20,488 nucleotides of DNA from Cellvibrio sp. (GCA_021323495.1 JAJQJO010000015.1:1-20488); one strand, 5' to 3'. Shown: positions 1-8,029, counted from the first letter of the stretch. Notes: generated from the letters alone by a model not told the origin. Numbers and translations are program-made.

Positions 1-1059
1 GAAAAAGCGCTTTATGAAGAATTGATTGATATTTTAAATGTGCAATTAATTCCACTGCAGGATTCCGCTGCTGCTGTTGCGGAATTGGATGTGCTTGCTA
101 CACTCGCCGAACGTGCCGATGCACTCGGTTTTTGCAAGCCGGAATTATCCTTGCGCGTAGGCATTAATATCAGCGGTGGGCGCCATCCGGTAGTCGAACA
201 AGTTACCAGCGCACCCTTTGTGCCGAATGACCTGGAATTTAATCCGCAGCGCCATATGCTTATCATCACCGGCCCGAACATGGGTGGTAAATCAACCTAT
301 ATGCGCCAAGCTGCACTGATTACCTTACTCGCGCATATCGGCAGTTTTGTTCCAGCACAAAAAGCGACAATCGGAATTGTAGACCGTATTTTTACCCGTA
401 TAGGCTCGGCCGACGATTTGGCCGGCGGTCGCTCCACCTTTATGGTGGAGATGACCGAAACCGCAAATATCTTGCATAACGCTACCGAACGCAGTTTGGT
501 GTTGATGGATGAAATTGGACGCGGTACCAGCACCTTTGATGGACTGTCACTCGCTTGGGCCTGCGCCAAACACCTCGCAGAAAAAGTACGCGCGTTTACC
601 TTGTTTGCCACCCATTATTTTGAAATCACTACACTGCCGGAAACAGTGGCAGGCATTGCCAATGTGCATTTAAATGCAACGGAGCACAAAGACAATATTG
701 TGTTCCTGCATAAAGTGCAGGAAGGCCCTGCCAGTAAAAGTTATGGTTTGCAGGTGGCAAAACTGGCAGGAATTCCGGCGCAAGTATTGGCGGAAGCACA
801 GCAGCAATTACATTTGTTGGAAAATGGTGAGCATCCGCATTCGACCAAATCGACAATTGCCCCGACGTTATTGGCAGACCCGGTTAATACTGTTGTGACT
901 GCATCAATAATCGACTCGCCCGCACAATCTGGTTTATTTGATACTTTGCCAAACCCTGCATTGGCAGCGCTGCATAAAATCAATCCCGATAATTTATCGC
1001 CGAAAGAAGCGCTGGATCAGCTATACAAACTGAAAGAGCTGTATGTGCGTGGAAAATAA
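1..1059 (+). CDS. mutS: DNA mismatch repair protein MutS, C-terminal part (5' end outside the window)
   Basis: The reading frame is open from base 1, so the gene begins before the window and only about 352 C-terminal residues are seen. MutS binds base mismatches and small loops in DNA and recruits MutL using ATP. The visible part holds the ABC-type ATPase: Walker A GPNMGGKST at bases 271-297, the Q-loop region, the signature region rich in S/T/G, Walker B LVLMDE at 496-513 followed by IGRGTSTFDG, and the switch histidine in ATHYFEIT. The C-terminus ends with the usual short helix region (SPKEALDQLYKLKELY). The lever and clamp domains continue only partly and the mismatch-binding domain is absent. 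The next gene, fdxA, follows mutS in Pseudomonas as well. Identity is secure; nothing looks broken. Confidence 0.97.
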   Translation, partial: EKALYEELIDILNVQLIPLQDSAAAVAELDVLATLAERADALGFCKPELSLRVGINISGGRHPVVEQVTSAPFVPNDLEFNPQRHMLIITGPNMGGKSTYMRQAALITLLAHIGSFVPAQKATIGIVDRIFTRIGSADDLAGGRSTFMVEMTETANILHNATERSLVLMDEIGRGTSTFDGLSLAWACAKHLAEKVRAFTLFATHYFEITTLPETVAGIANVHLNATEHKDNIVFLHKVQEGPASKSYGLQVAKLAGIPAQVLAEAQQQLHLLENGEHPHSTKSTIAPTLLADPVNTVVTASIIDSPAQSGLFDTLPNPALAALHKINPDNLSPKEALDQLYKLKELYVRGK

Positions 1060-1109
1060 CAAACAAGTATTGGTAAATTTAATATGTGTTATCACTTAAA
1101 TTGACAATG

Positions 1110-1128
1110 AAAAAGAACGATTCTCAAT
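1110..1128. promoter_or_regulatory. Possible Fur-box-like site upstream of fdxA
   Basis: The sequence AAAGAACGATTCTCAA, read on the opposite strand, gives TTGAGAATCGTTCTTT. This agrees with the inverted-repeat Fur consensus ATGAGAATGATTCTCAT at about 12 of 17 positions. One half-site is good and the other degenerate. It lies about 160 bases before the fdxA start. Iron control of a 7-iron ferredoxin would make sense, but the region is A/T-rich and the match may be chance. Confidence 0.25.
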
Positions 1129-1286
1129 TACAATTTTTACTGCCATTTAAGACTATTTAACGCGCAGATTCACAGGAAAAAGCCTACCCAAACCCGGTTG
1201 GGCTGTTTAGAATGCGCGCTCTTGTTTTCACAGGTTCTTGATAAAGCCTGCTGATTATCGAATTTTGTTAATTGTGGGAGTCTCCT

Positions 1287-1610
1287 ATGACTTTTGTAGT
1301 TGGGGAAAATTGCATCAAATGTAAGCACACAGACTGTGTGGAAGTCTGTCCGGTTGATTGCTTTTACGAAGGCCCCAATTTTTTGGTGATTCATCCGGAC
1401 GAGTGTATCGACTGCGCATTGTGCGAACCTGAGTGTCCTGTTGGTGCCATCTTTTCAGAAGACGAGCTACCCGAAGACCAAGCGGTATTTCTGGAATTGA
1501 ATGCCGAGTTGGCGCAAGTCTGGCCGAATATTACCGAGATCAAAGATGCTCCGGCTGATCATGCCGAGTGGGATGGTGTCCCCGGCAAGCTGCAGCACCT
1601 TGAGCGCTAG
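1287..1610 (+). CDS. fdxA: 7-iron ferredoxin FdxA ([3Fe-4S][4Fe-4S])
   Basis: A 107-residue soluble electron carrier, full length for the FdxA/Azotobacter ferredoxin I family. The first cluster region contains C9, C12, C17, C21 and C25, followed by the second motif C40-x2-C43-x2-C46-x3-C50-P. By comparison with Azotobacter FdI, C9, C17 and C50 bind the [3Fe-4S] cluster, while C21, C40, C43 and C46 bind the [4Fe-4S] cluster. The family-specific C-terminal extension ending GKLQHLER is present. The start is the ATG six bases after TGGGAG; an in-frame TTG further upstream lies before this ribosome site and is rejected. The gene stands alone, between mutS and a strong terminator. In Azotobacter FdI is linked to redox regulation (NADPH-ferredoxin reductase); the partner here is unknown. 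Confidence 0.97.
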   Translation: MTFVVGENCIKCKHTDCVEVCPVDCFYEGPNFLVIHPDECIDCALCEPECPVGAIFSEDELPEDQAVFLELNAELAQVWPNITEIKDAPADHAEWDGVPGKLQHLER

Positions 1611-1647
1611 CCTCAGGGCTCGCTGAAGGCATAGAGCAATATTAATT

Positions 1648-1673
1648 AAACCGCGCCTGGCGCGGTTTTTTTT
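1648..1673 (+). terminator. Rho-independent terminator of fdxA
   Basis: The stem AAACCGCGC/GCGCGGTTT (9 bp) with a CTG loop runs straight into a run of eight T. It lies about 40 bases after the fdxA stop and would separate fdxA from the PilZ gene. Confidence 0.88.
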
Positions 1674-1884
1674 CGCCCTTTTTTTATGCAAGCCGTGAGC
1701 TATAGAAACAGCCCGCTGATCACTGGCTATTTGAGGGGCTGTGCTACACTCAGTTGTGTTTGATTTGAGTCCTATCCACAAGCGGTAGTTATTGCCTCGG
1801 CATTATCAATGATAGGTAAATGATCAGGCAAATGGTCCGGCCAGCATCTAAATGAACACAACAACCAATAATGAGGAACAAGCT

Positions 1885-2193
1885 ATGGGGATTAACAACA
1901 AGCCTTACAGCGAGAAGCGAGATTTCATTCGCATGAAAATTGGCGCGCCCTTGAATGCCAAGCTGGCAGCCGCATCGGAAATTATTGAGGGGTTATGTCT
2001 GGATTTGAGCGGGGGTGGACTGCAAGTAGAAACAAAACAGCATCTGGACGTAGGCACCGAAGCCGAAGTGGAAGTTTCCTCTGATCATGGCCATAACCCG
2101 ACTTTAAAAGCGAAGACCAAAGTAGTGCGTGCAACTGCCAATGACGCGGGTGGCTATGTATTGGGGTTGGAAATTATTCATATCATTCCCTGA
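1885..2193 (+). CDS. Single-domain PilZ protein (predicted c-di-GMP receptor)
   Basis: A 102-residue cytoplasmic protein made of one PilZ domain. Both c-di-GMP motifs are intact: RxxxR as R12-DFI-R16, and the D/NxSxxG loop as D40-L-S42-GG-G45, so it should bind the dinucleotide. There is no output domain, so it probably works by contacting a partner, as small PilZ adaptors do in motility, adhesion or exopolysaccharide control. The partner cannot be read from the neighbours. The start is the ATG six bases after GAGGAA. An in-frame ATG 33 bases earlier has no ribosome site and would add a poor N/T-rich leader (MNTTTNNEEQA). A possible extended -10 (TGCTACACT at 1742-1750) lies upstream, without a convincing -35. 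Family assignment is firm, role unknown. Confidence 0.9.
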   Translation: MGINNKPYSEKRDFIRMKIGAPLNAKLAAASEIIEGLCLDLSGGGLQVETKQHLDVGTEAEVEVSSDHGHNPTLKAKTKVVRATANDAGGYVLGLEIIHIIP

Positions 2194-2228
2194 TAAATAC
2201 CCGCACGGCGTTCCCTTCTTTTATAACA

Positions 2229-2249
2229 ACGGCTACTTTGCGTAGCCGT
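2229..2249. terminator. Hairpin between the converging PilZ gene and mlaA
   Basis: A perfect 8-bp stem, ACGGCTAC/GTAGCCGT, with the loop TTTGC. It lies between two convergent genes, where a two-way terminator is expected. The T-run is poor on both strands, so the strength is uncertain. Confidence 0.5.
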
Positions 2250-2254
2250 GATGC

Positions 2255-2992
2255 TTAAAATTCCCCTTCAAATTCCTCATTACTGAAATCTTCGGTACCG
2301 AATTCATCAGCTACTTCACCATTTTTAATCAGGAATTCGCGCCGTTGCAAATACACATCGCGGATAAAGGTGTAGCGGTCACCACTAATGTTTCCCTCCA
2401 GGGCAAGCAGATTTGCTCGAGTATCCACTAATGAGAGCGCAAGCACGGTGTTGGATGTGGGCACATGATCTATATAGGCAACAGGAGTGGTATACCAATC
2501 AACTGGCTTACCAAAACCATCGCGCAGCGTACTCGGTCCCAATAACGGCAATACCAGATAAGGCCCCTGCCCCAATCCCCACACCGCCAGGGTCTGGCCA
2601 AAATCTTCCAGGTCATCTGCCGGCAAATTCATATACCTGGCCACATCAAGCAGGCCGCCAATACCGAGCGTGGTGTTAACCAACAACCGACCGGTATCGT
2701 GAGCGGCGCCTTTGAAATCACCTTGCAATACGCCGTTGATGGTATTAGGCACTTCACGGATGTTATTAAAAATATTGGTCACACCCATTTCCAACGGATC
2801 GGGCATAACAAATTTGTACGTTTTCGCCAAAGGCTTGACCGCCCAGCGGTCAAGAGTATCGTTAAAACTAAACATGGCACGGTTAAAGCCCTGCCAAGGG
2901 TCTACATTTTGTTCAGTTTGTGCCAGGCAATTGAATGGCACAGCAAACCCAAACGAGAAAAGGATAGCCAGAGGTTTGAGGATATGATTCAT
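2255..2992 (-). CDS. mlaA: MlaA/VacJ family outer-membrane phospholipid transport protein
   Basis: A 245-residue protein with an N-terminal signal sequence and the full MlaA domain. Conserved blocks in order are DPWQGFNRAMFSFND, NIFNNIREVPNTINGVLQG, RLLVNTTLGIGGLLDVA, and EDFGQTLAVWGLGQGPYLVL followed by PLLGPSTLRDG. MlaA sits in the outer membrane with a porin and passes mislocalised phospholipid from the outer leaflet to MlaC and the MlaFEDB transporter, keeping the membrane asymmetric. The chosen start (2992) has AGGGA four bases upstream and gives a compact signal peptide. An ATG at 3013 would add seven charged residues and has no clear ribosome site. The lipobox is poor (PFNC22), so it may be cut as a normal signal peptide after CLA. 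An acidic tail (GTEDFSNEEFEGEF) closes the protein. No other mla gene is nearby, which is common. Confidence 0.93.
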   Translation of the reverse strand: MNHILKPLAILFSFGFAVPFNCLAQTEQNVDPWQGFNRAMFSFNDTLDRWAVKPLAKTYKFVMPDPLEMGVTNIFNNIREVPNTINGVLQGDFKGAAHDTGRLLVNTTLGIGGLLDVARYMNLPADDLEDFGQTLAVWGLGQGPYLVLPLLGPSTLRDGFGKPVDWYTTPVAYIDHVPTSNTVLALSLVDTRANLLALEGNISGDRYTFIRDVYLQRREFLIKNGEVADEFGTEDFSNEEFEGEF

Positions 2993-3060
2993 AAAATCCC
3001 TGAGGCGCTGCATACGCGCGATTAAGCGTTTCTTTAAGTAACGCTCCGAGAAGAGGCGCC

Positions 3061-3089
3061 ACTTTAACGAATCACCTTGGATTGGACAA
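3061..3089 (-). promoter_or_regulatory. Candidate sigma-70 promoter of mlaA
   Basis: On the minus strand TTGTCC (-35, 4/6) and TAAAGT (-10, 4/6) are separated by exactly 17 bases, about 70 bases before the mlaA start. The match is only moderate, but spacing and position are right. Confidence 0.4.
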
Positions 3090-3226
3090 CCCGATTTAGT
3101 GCAAAGGAGGCATTCCAGTTACATATTGCAACAATTCACCCTGCAATAAAGCACTGCCAGCCCATCGTTTTGACCGCAATAAGACCCCCTTACCCGAAAT
3201 ATTATCGCCACATTCCCGCAATAAAA

Positions 3227-3264
3227 CTTTCATAAATCTGTCGTCCAAACTTCACATTTGTCAT
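3227..3264 (+). promoter_or_regulatory. Tandem PhoB-box-like repeats upstream of the lipoprotein gene
   Basis: CTTTCATAAATCTGTCGT at 3227-3244 agrees with the E. coli Pho box CTGTCATAAATCTGTCAT at 16 of 18 positions. The heptamers CTTTCAT, CTGTCGT and ACTTCAC start at 3227, 3238 and 3249, the 11-bp period at which PhoB monomers bind. A further TTGTCAT at 3258-3264 is slightly out of phase. A clear -10 hexamer could not be placed, so the transcription start is unknown. Confidence 0.7.
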
Positions 3265-3369
3265 CAAAAATGGCGCCACAAACGCGGAAAGCTGAAGTAA
3301 ATCACAACAAGGCCGGTGCGTTCACATTTTTCCTTACCCCCATTGTGAAATCGAGAAGAGAGTCACCTC

Positions 3370-5037
3370 ATGAAACTGAAAAATCTTTTTGCATTGAATG
3401 TATTAGCTGCAACTCTGGCCGCTTGTGGCGGCGGTGATATCGAATTGAACCCTAGCAATACAGTGACCGATTCGAATAACAACACTACCAATAACAATGG
3501 CGGCAGCGGTGCAAGCAGTTCATCTGTTGCCACCAATCCTTGCGCATCATACGAGCTCGGCGGACAAGTAATCCAAGGCGTTCTCAACAGTAATAACTGT
3601 ACTTACGGGGTGACCTTTGTGAGCGATACTCGCCCACTGACTACCGATCTGGTCATTCCTGCCCTGCCAAATGGCGGTGTACACGTGTTCCAGGACAGTC
3701 TGTTTATCGGTGAGGATGTAGATGCAAATGATGCAGCTGCAGGCGCCAGTGTTCCAGCGGCGGGCGAAGGCCCCATCCTGACTATTGCGGCTGGTGCCAA
3801 GTTGGCATTCAGCAACCCGGTAGATTATGTTCGCATCGCACGCGGTTCACAAATTTATGCTGAAGGCACCAAAGAAGCGCCTATCGTATTCAGCGCGACT
3901 AAAGATTTAATTGAAGGTGCTGCAACTGAAGCGGATCGCGGTTTGTGGGGCGGCTTGCAAATTTTGGGTCAAGGCTTGACCAACAAATGTACCGATCCAA
4001 CTAACTGTCACATCGTTACCGAAGGTCGTCCGGGCACTTACGGTGGTAACGACAATACCGAGTCTTCGGGTGTATTGAAGTACGTTGTTGTTAAACACGC
4101 AGGTTACGAAGTAGTTGCTGACAACGAATTGAACGGTATTACCTTCTACACCGTTGGTTCAGGCACCACGGTTGAATATGTACAAACCTACTCTACCCGT
4201 GATGACGGTTTTGAAATGTTTGGTGGCGCCGTTAACCTGAAACACGTAGTTGCGGTAAACATTGCCGATGACTCTTACGACTTTGCTGACGGCTACGTAG
4301 GCAATATCCAGTTTGCCGTTACCCTGAACCCATCAGGCGGTGGCCGCTGTATCGAAGGTGACAATACTGGTGGCAAACGCGCTGATGACCTGATGCCCAT
4401 GACTCACCCACGTATCGCCAACATGACTTGCGTCACTTCAGGCGTTGATAAAAACATGGGTGATAACCCCTCACCAAAAGATGACTCAGAAGGCCCACTG
4501 TTCCGCGAAGGCACCCAGTTTGAACTCTACAACACCATCATGACCTCAAATGCGAGCGGCATGGCATCTAACGAGTGTTTCGAAGTAGATGACACCGAAG
4601 GCCCAACCACTGTTGCTGCAATCGAAGCCGGTATTTCAGTTGCCAAGAGCAATCTGGTCGCCTGTAGTGAATCCATCAAAACTGGCACCCTTGACCCAAG
4701 TAACGCAACGTTCAATGCTAAAACCTGGTTCACCGCAGCGAGCAATAACAACGTTGTTATCGATGCTGATGTGACCGGCGGATTGCCAGCAAACATCATC
4801 AAAGATCTGGCAACTAACCCACGTGCTTACCTGACACTGGCTGCAATGACCGACGGCAACAGCGCTGCGATCAGCGTGCCAGTAACGAATGTAACCACGC
4901 TCTCTGAAGCGCCTTCTACTACCACTCCACCAGTTGCAGGTAGCAACAACTTCTTCGATGCAGTTGATTTCATCGGTGCGGTAAGCGAAGCGAATGACTG
5001 GGTATCAGGCTGGACTGTAGGTCTGACTGCCAACTAA
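3370..5037 (+). CDS. Secreted lipoprotein of a conserved receptor-linked family, predicted beta-helix
   Basis: A 555-residue protein. Residues 1-18 are a lipoprotein signal ending in the lipobox LAAC, with C19 as the lipidated residue and glycine at +2, so outer-membrane sorting is expected. An N/T/S/G-rich flexible linker (about residues 30-55) precedes a globular region rich in short beta-strand repeats. Landmark blocks are RGLWGGLQILG (190-200), DDGFEMFGG (278-286) and DDSYDFADGY (300-309). Proteins with these WGG, DDxFExFGG and DDxxD blocks occur in Bacteroidota and gammaproteobacteria and are often mislabelled as transporters. No catalytic domain is recognised; a right-handed beta-helix is my inference. 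The gene is followed by a TonB-dependent receptor and preceded by PhoB-box-like repeats, suggesting a surface partner of that receptor made under phosphate limitation. The function is not established. Confidence 0.85.
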   Translation: MKLKNLFALNVLAATLAACGGGDIELNPSNTVTDSNNNTTNNNGGSGASSSSVATNPCASYELGGQVIQGVLNSNNCTYGVTFVSDTRPLTTDLVIPALPNGGVHVFQDSLFIGEDVDANDAAAGASVPAAGEGPILTIAAGAKLAFSNPVDYVRIARGSQIYAEGTKEAPIVFSATKDLIEGAATEADRGLWGGLQILGQGLTNKCTDPTNCHIVTEGRPGTYGGNDNTESSGVLKYVVVKHAGYEVVADNELNGITFYTVGSGTTVEYVQTYSTRDDGFEMFGGAVNLKHVVAVNIADDSYDFADGYVGNIQFAVTLNPSGGGRCIEGDNTGGKRADDLMPMTHPRIANMTCVTSGVDKNMGDNPSPKDDSEGPLFREGTQFELYNTIMTSNASGMASNECFEVDDTEGPTTVAAIEAGISVAKSNLVACSESIKTGTLDPSNATFNAKTWFTAASNNNVVIDADVTGGLPANIIKDLATNPRAYLTLAAMTDGNSAAISVPVTNVTTLSEAPSTTTPPVAGSNNFFDAVDFIGAVSEANDWVSGWTVGLTAN

Positions 5038-5074
5038 CTCAGGGCTCGCATACGCCTTGTTGCTGGCAACGAAA

Positions 5075-5102
5075 AGAGGCGCCCCTGGGCGCCTCTCTTT
5101 TT
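5075..5102 (+). terminator. Strong terminator hairpin between the lipoprotein and TonB receptor genes
   Basis: The 9-bp stem AGAGGCGCC/GGCGCCTCT with the loop CCTG is followed by CTTTTT. Only 43 bases separate it from the receptor ATG. It therefore either terminates most lipoprotein transcripts, letting a fraction read through, or the receptor has its own very short promoter region. Confidence 0.85.
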
Positions 5103-5145
5103 AAGCCAAGACCAGTCAGATCACCGCATTCATAAGGTTTACATT

Positions 5146-7830
5146 ATGCAAAAGCTATCTCTTAATCGACACAAGCTGTTTATTGCCATATCAGCCGCCT
5201 CTTTATCTTTTGTTGCCAATGGCGCTCTGGCACAAGTAGAAACCGACCCAACCATTCCGTCAGCACCCGCAATTGATGCGCCTGTATTGGAAGAAATGCT
5301 GGTAACCGGGCGCCAACAAAGTGGCGCACAATCCCTTGTCCAGGAACGCATGGAAGATGCCTTCGCTGCCGAATTAATGGGTTCCGATCAAATCGCCCGC
5401 ACTGGCGATACCACCGTTGCAGCCGCTTTGACCCGTGTGACGGGTGTAACGCTAAACCAAGGTAAATATGTTTATGTGCGCGGCCTGGGTGAGCGTTATG
5501 CCAGTGTGCAGCTCAACGGAGCCCAGGTTCCCTCTCCGGAACTGACCCGCAACGTTTTGCCGCTGGATGTTATCCCCGCCTCTATCGTAGACAGTTTGAA
5601 AATTCAAAAATCCTACTCGCCGGATTTACCCGGTCACTTTGGTGGCGGCAATGTGGATATCAGAACCAAAAGCGTTCCCGATGAGTTTGTTTTTGACCTG
5701 ACCATCGGCACCGGCACCAATACCAACAATGATGATGACCTCACCTATCCAGGCGGCGGCAAAGCTTCTGGCCTGCCCAAGAGTATCGACAGCGCACTGG
5801 ATACCTACCAAGGTCGCATCGACATTGGTGGCATTCGTCGCATTCTCAGCACCGAAGTGGATAACAGCGTCACTCCTGAACAAGCACAAGAATCGATCCT
5901 GATTAACCGCGATCTCGCCTTATCCATTAATCGCGATATCGGCATCAGAGAAGATAAAGCCTCACCCGACCAAAATGGCGCTGTTGCCCTGGGTAACTCA
6001 TGGGATATCAGCGATGATTGGACTCTGGGCGGCATTCTGAACTGGTCGCAAAAAACCGAATGGCGCAATAAAGATCAGGAGACCAAGGGCGTTGGCTCTC
6101 CAGACACCACCTACTCCTCCATCAAGCGCAGCACGGAAGACGTCAAAGAACTGGTATCGGTTGGCGCAGGCATCAAGTTCCAGGACATGCATCACGTAGA
6201 AGCCAGTTACATGAAAATCGGAAACGAAACCGATGAAGCTGCCATTACTTATGCGCACGACAGCAATAACACCTTGGCCGATGGCAACCAACGGGTCACT
6301 TATCAAACCCGCTTTCAAGATAGAGAATTGGAAGTGACTCAAGCCATGGGTAAACACAGCTTTGATCAGTTGTCGAACAGCACTCGCGGCATCCTTGACG
6401 TCGACTGGTTTTATTCCGACTCCGCCGTGAAAACCAATATCCCCGGTGCCTCCACTATTGCTGGCGATAATACCGTCGACCCTGCAACCGGTGAAATATT
6501 GGCCACACGCATCTCATCCAGTTCTTCGGCGCAGTTCGCCTACCTAAATCTACAAGACGATGTGCGCAGCTACGGCTGGAATGCAAAACTGCCCCTGACG
6601 TTTGATAACGCTGAATTAACCTTCAGCGGTGGCTACAGCTACAACGATAAATCCCGCGAATACTACGGCTATACCGCATTGATTGATGTGGGTGGTGGTG
6701 ATTATCTGCTCGGTACCCCGGGTGATGTCTTTACCGATAGCAACATCAACAACCTGGACAACGCATTTGAGCTCACGATGAGCCGCGGTTTTGGCACCGA
6801 GAGTTATATCGCGGGGCAAATAACCGATGCCTTCTACGGTATGTTCGACGCTAACTTCAACGATGTATGGCGCTTCACTGCCGGAGCACGCTATGAAGAC
6901 TACCGCACTGCAGTATTACCCGTAGATTTACTCGACTATACCGGCATCACTATTCAAAAGCTGATTGAAGATCTTGCGAAGGAAGACCAGAACTATGCAT
7001 CGCAGGATGATGGCTGGCTCCCCTCTGCCGCACTCACGTTTTTTAACGACGGATTTATGGGCAGCGAATCCTTCCAACTGCGCTTGAGTTATGCACAAAC
7101 AGTGGTTCGTCCCGACCTGCGTGAATTGTCTGATGTGATCTATATCGATCCGGAGTTGAACATGCGTGTGCAGGGTAACCCCAGCCTGGTGATCTCAACT
7201 CTGGATCACTTTGATTTGCGCGGCGAATGGTACTTTGATGGCGGCAACAACCTGACTGCAACCCTCTTTTATAAGGATATTACCGATCCAATTGAACAAA
7301 AACTCAATCCTGGTTCGGATACCGACATTGTTATGGGATTTTATAACGCTGTATCGGGAGAGGTTTATGGTGTGGAGCTCGAAGGTTTACTGAATCTGGA
7401 TTACGGCTTGTTCCTGTCCGGAAACCTCACCTTGAGCGATTCGGAAATCGTCTCGCCAGAAGGCCAGGGTTTTACCAATGCTACGCGTCAAATGACCGGC
7501 CAATCGCCCTACGTACTCAACATGCAATTAGGCTATGACTCGGATAATGGCAAGCACGGTGCAGCAGTGAGCTACAACATCGCCGATGAAAAAGTCTATT
7601 TTGCAGCGCTGGAAACTGGTCATGATGACGCCTTTGAGCAACCCTTTAGTTCATTGGATTTCACTTATTCCTACTATCCAACCGAGCAACTAACATTCAA
7701 AGCCAAGCTGCGTAACCTGTTGGATGAGGACCGTGAAATTAGCCAAACAAACTCCGCTGGAAAGAATGTGACAATCCTGACCCAGGAAGTTGGCACCAGT
7801 ATGAGTTTGGATATCAGCTACAGCTTCTAA
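5146..7830 (+). CDS. TonB-dependent outer-membrane receptor
   Basis: An 894-residue receptor with a signal peptide cut after ALA (residues 27-29). A TonB-box-like segment (EEMLVTG, about 49-55) and the plug domain follow. The plug contains VRGLGERYASVQLNG, then LPLDVIPASIVDSLKIQKSY and FGGGNVDIRTK. The C-terminal beta-barrel ends with aromatic F in SLDISYSF, the outer-membrane assembly signal. There is no N-terminal STN signalling domain or carboxypeptidase-like domain, so sigma/anti-sigma signalling is unlikely. Length and architecture are complete. AAGG lies eight bases before the ATG. The receptor lies between a lipoprotein and a periplasmic TonB_C-like protein, and the group carries Pho-box-like sites. 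The substrate cannot be named from the sequence; phosphate-containing compounds are my inference from the regulatory sites. Siderophore or carbohydrate uptake remain alternatives. Confidence 0.93.
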   Translation: MQKLSLNRHKLFIAISAASLSFVANGALAQVETDPTIPSAPAIDAPVLEEMLVTGRQQSGAQSLVQERMEDAFAAELMGSDQIARTGDTTVAAALTRVTGVTLNQGKYVYVRGLGERYASVQLNGAQVPSPELTRNVLPLDVIPASIVDSLKIQKSYSPDLPGHFGGGNVDIRTKSVPDEFVFDLTIGTGTNTNNDDDLTYPGGGKASGLPKSIDSALDTYQGRIDIGGIRRILSTEVDNSVTPEQAQESILINRDLALSINRDIGIREDKASPDQNGAVALGNSWDISDDWTLGGILNWSQKTEWRNKDQETKGVGSPDTTYSSIKRSTEDVKELVSVGAGIKFQDMHHVEASYMKIGNETDEAAITYAHDSNNTLADGNQRVTYQTRFQDRELEVTQAMGKHSFDQLSNSTRGILDVDWFYSDSAVKTNIPGASTIAGDNTVDPATGEILATRISSSSSAQFAYLNLQDDVRSYGWNAKLPLTFDNAELTFSGGYSYNDKSREYYGYTALIDVGGGDYLLGTPGDVFTDSNINNLDNAFELTMSRGFGTESYIAGQITDAFYGMFDANFNDVWRFTAGARYEDYRTAVLPVDLLDYTGITIQKLIEDLAKEDQNYASQDDGWLPSAALTFFNDGFMGSESFQLRLSYAQTVVRPDLRELSDVIYIDPELNMRVQGNPSLVISTLDHFDLRGEWYFDGGNNLTATLFYKDITDPIEQKLNPGSDTDIVMGFYNAVSGEVYGVELEGLLNLDYGLFLSGNLTLSDSEIVSPEGQGFTNATRQMTGQSPYVLNMQLGYDSDNGKHGAAVSYNIADEKVYFAALETGHDDAFEQPFSSLDFTYSYYPTEQLTFKAKLRNLLDEDREISQTNSAGKNVTILTQEVGTSMSLDISYSF

Positions 7831-7858
7831 AAACAGGGACAAGGGTATCACTTACGTC

Positions 7859-7882
7859 AAGCCACCTTCGGGTGGCTTTTTT
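7859..7882 (+). terminator. Rho-independent terminator of the TonB receptor gene
   Basis: The stem AAGCCACC/GGTGGCTT closes on a stable TTCG tetraloop and is followed by TTTT, 28 bases after the receptor stop. Confidence 0.9.
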
Positions 7883-8011
7883 ATGGGAAAACGAAAAGAA
7901 GGTGATGCACCAAAATAAAAAATACTCAATGAAATTAAAAAATTTAAAGCGTGGGGAGTGGAAATCGATAAATAACTAAAAAGTTTTAAATTTTTTCTGT
8001 TTGCACCAGAA

Positions 8012-8029
8012 CTGTCACAAACTATTCAC
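8012..8029 (+). promoter_or_regulatory. PhoB-box-like site upstream of the TonB_C-like gene
   Basis: CTGTCACAAACTATTCAC matches the Pho box at about 13 of 18 positions. The first heptamer CTGTCAC is nearly perfect; the second, TATTCAC, keeps only the TCAC core. A -10-like TATGTT follows at 8035-8040. Immediately upstream is a very A/T-rich tract that could serve as an UP element. This is weaker than the site before the lipoprotein and is supported mainly by its company. Confidence 0.45.

Larger units (their letters stand above)
2993..3369. other. Divergent intergenic region between mlaA and the lipoprotein gene
   Basis: This 377-base stretch holds no convincing gene. It carries the candidate mlaA promoter on the minus strand and the PhoB-box-like repeats on the plus strand. 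The leader from the Pho box to the lipoprotein ATG is about 105 bases. The purine-rich GAGAAGAGAG just upstream of that ATG is the likely ribosome site. Confidence 0.6.

Noticed and set aside
1187..1208. Hairpin CCCAA-ACCCGG-TTGGG between mutS and fdxA as a mutS terminator
   Set aside because: The stem is only five base pairs on the coding strand and no T-run follows; it cannot be called a terminator.
3104..3110. Perfect Shine-Dalgarno sequence AAGGAGG in the mlaA-lipoprotein gap
   Set aside because: No ATG, GTG or TTG lies at a usable distance; the frame that follows from ATT has no recognisable protein character.
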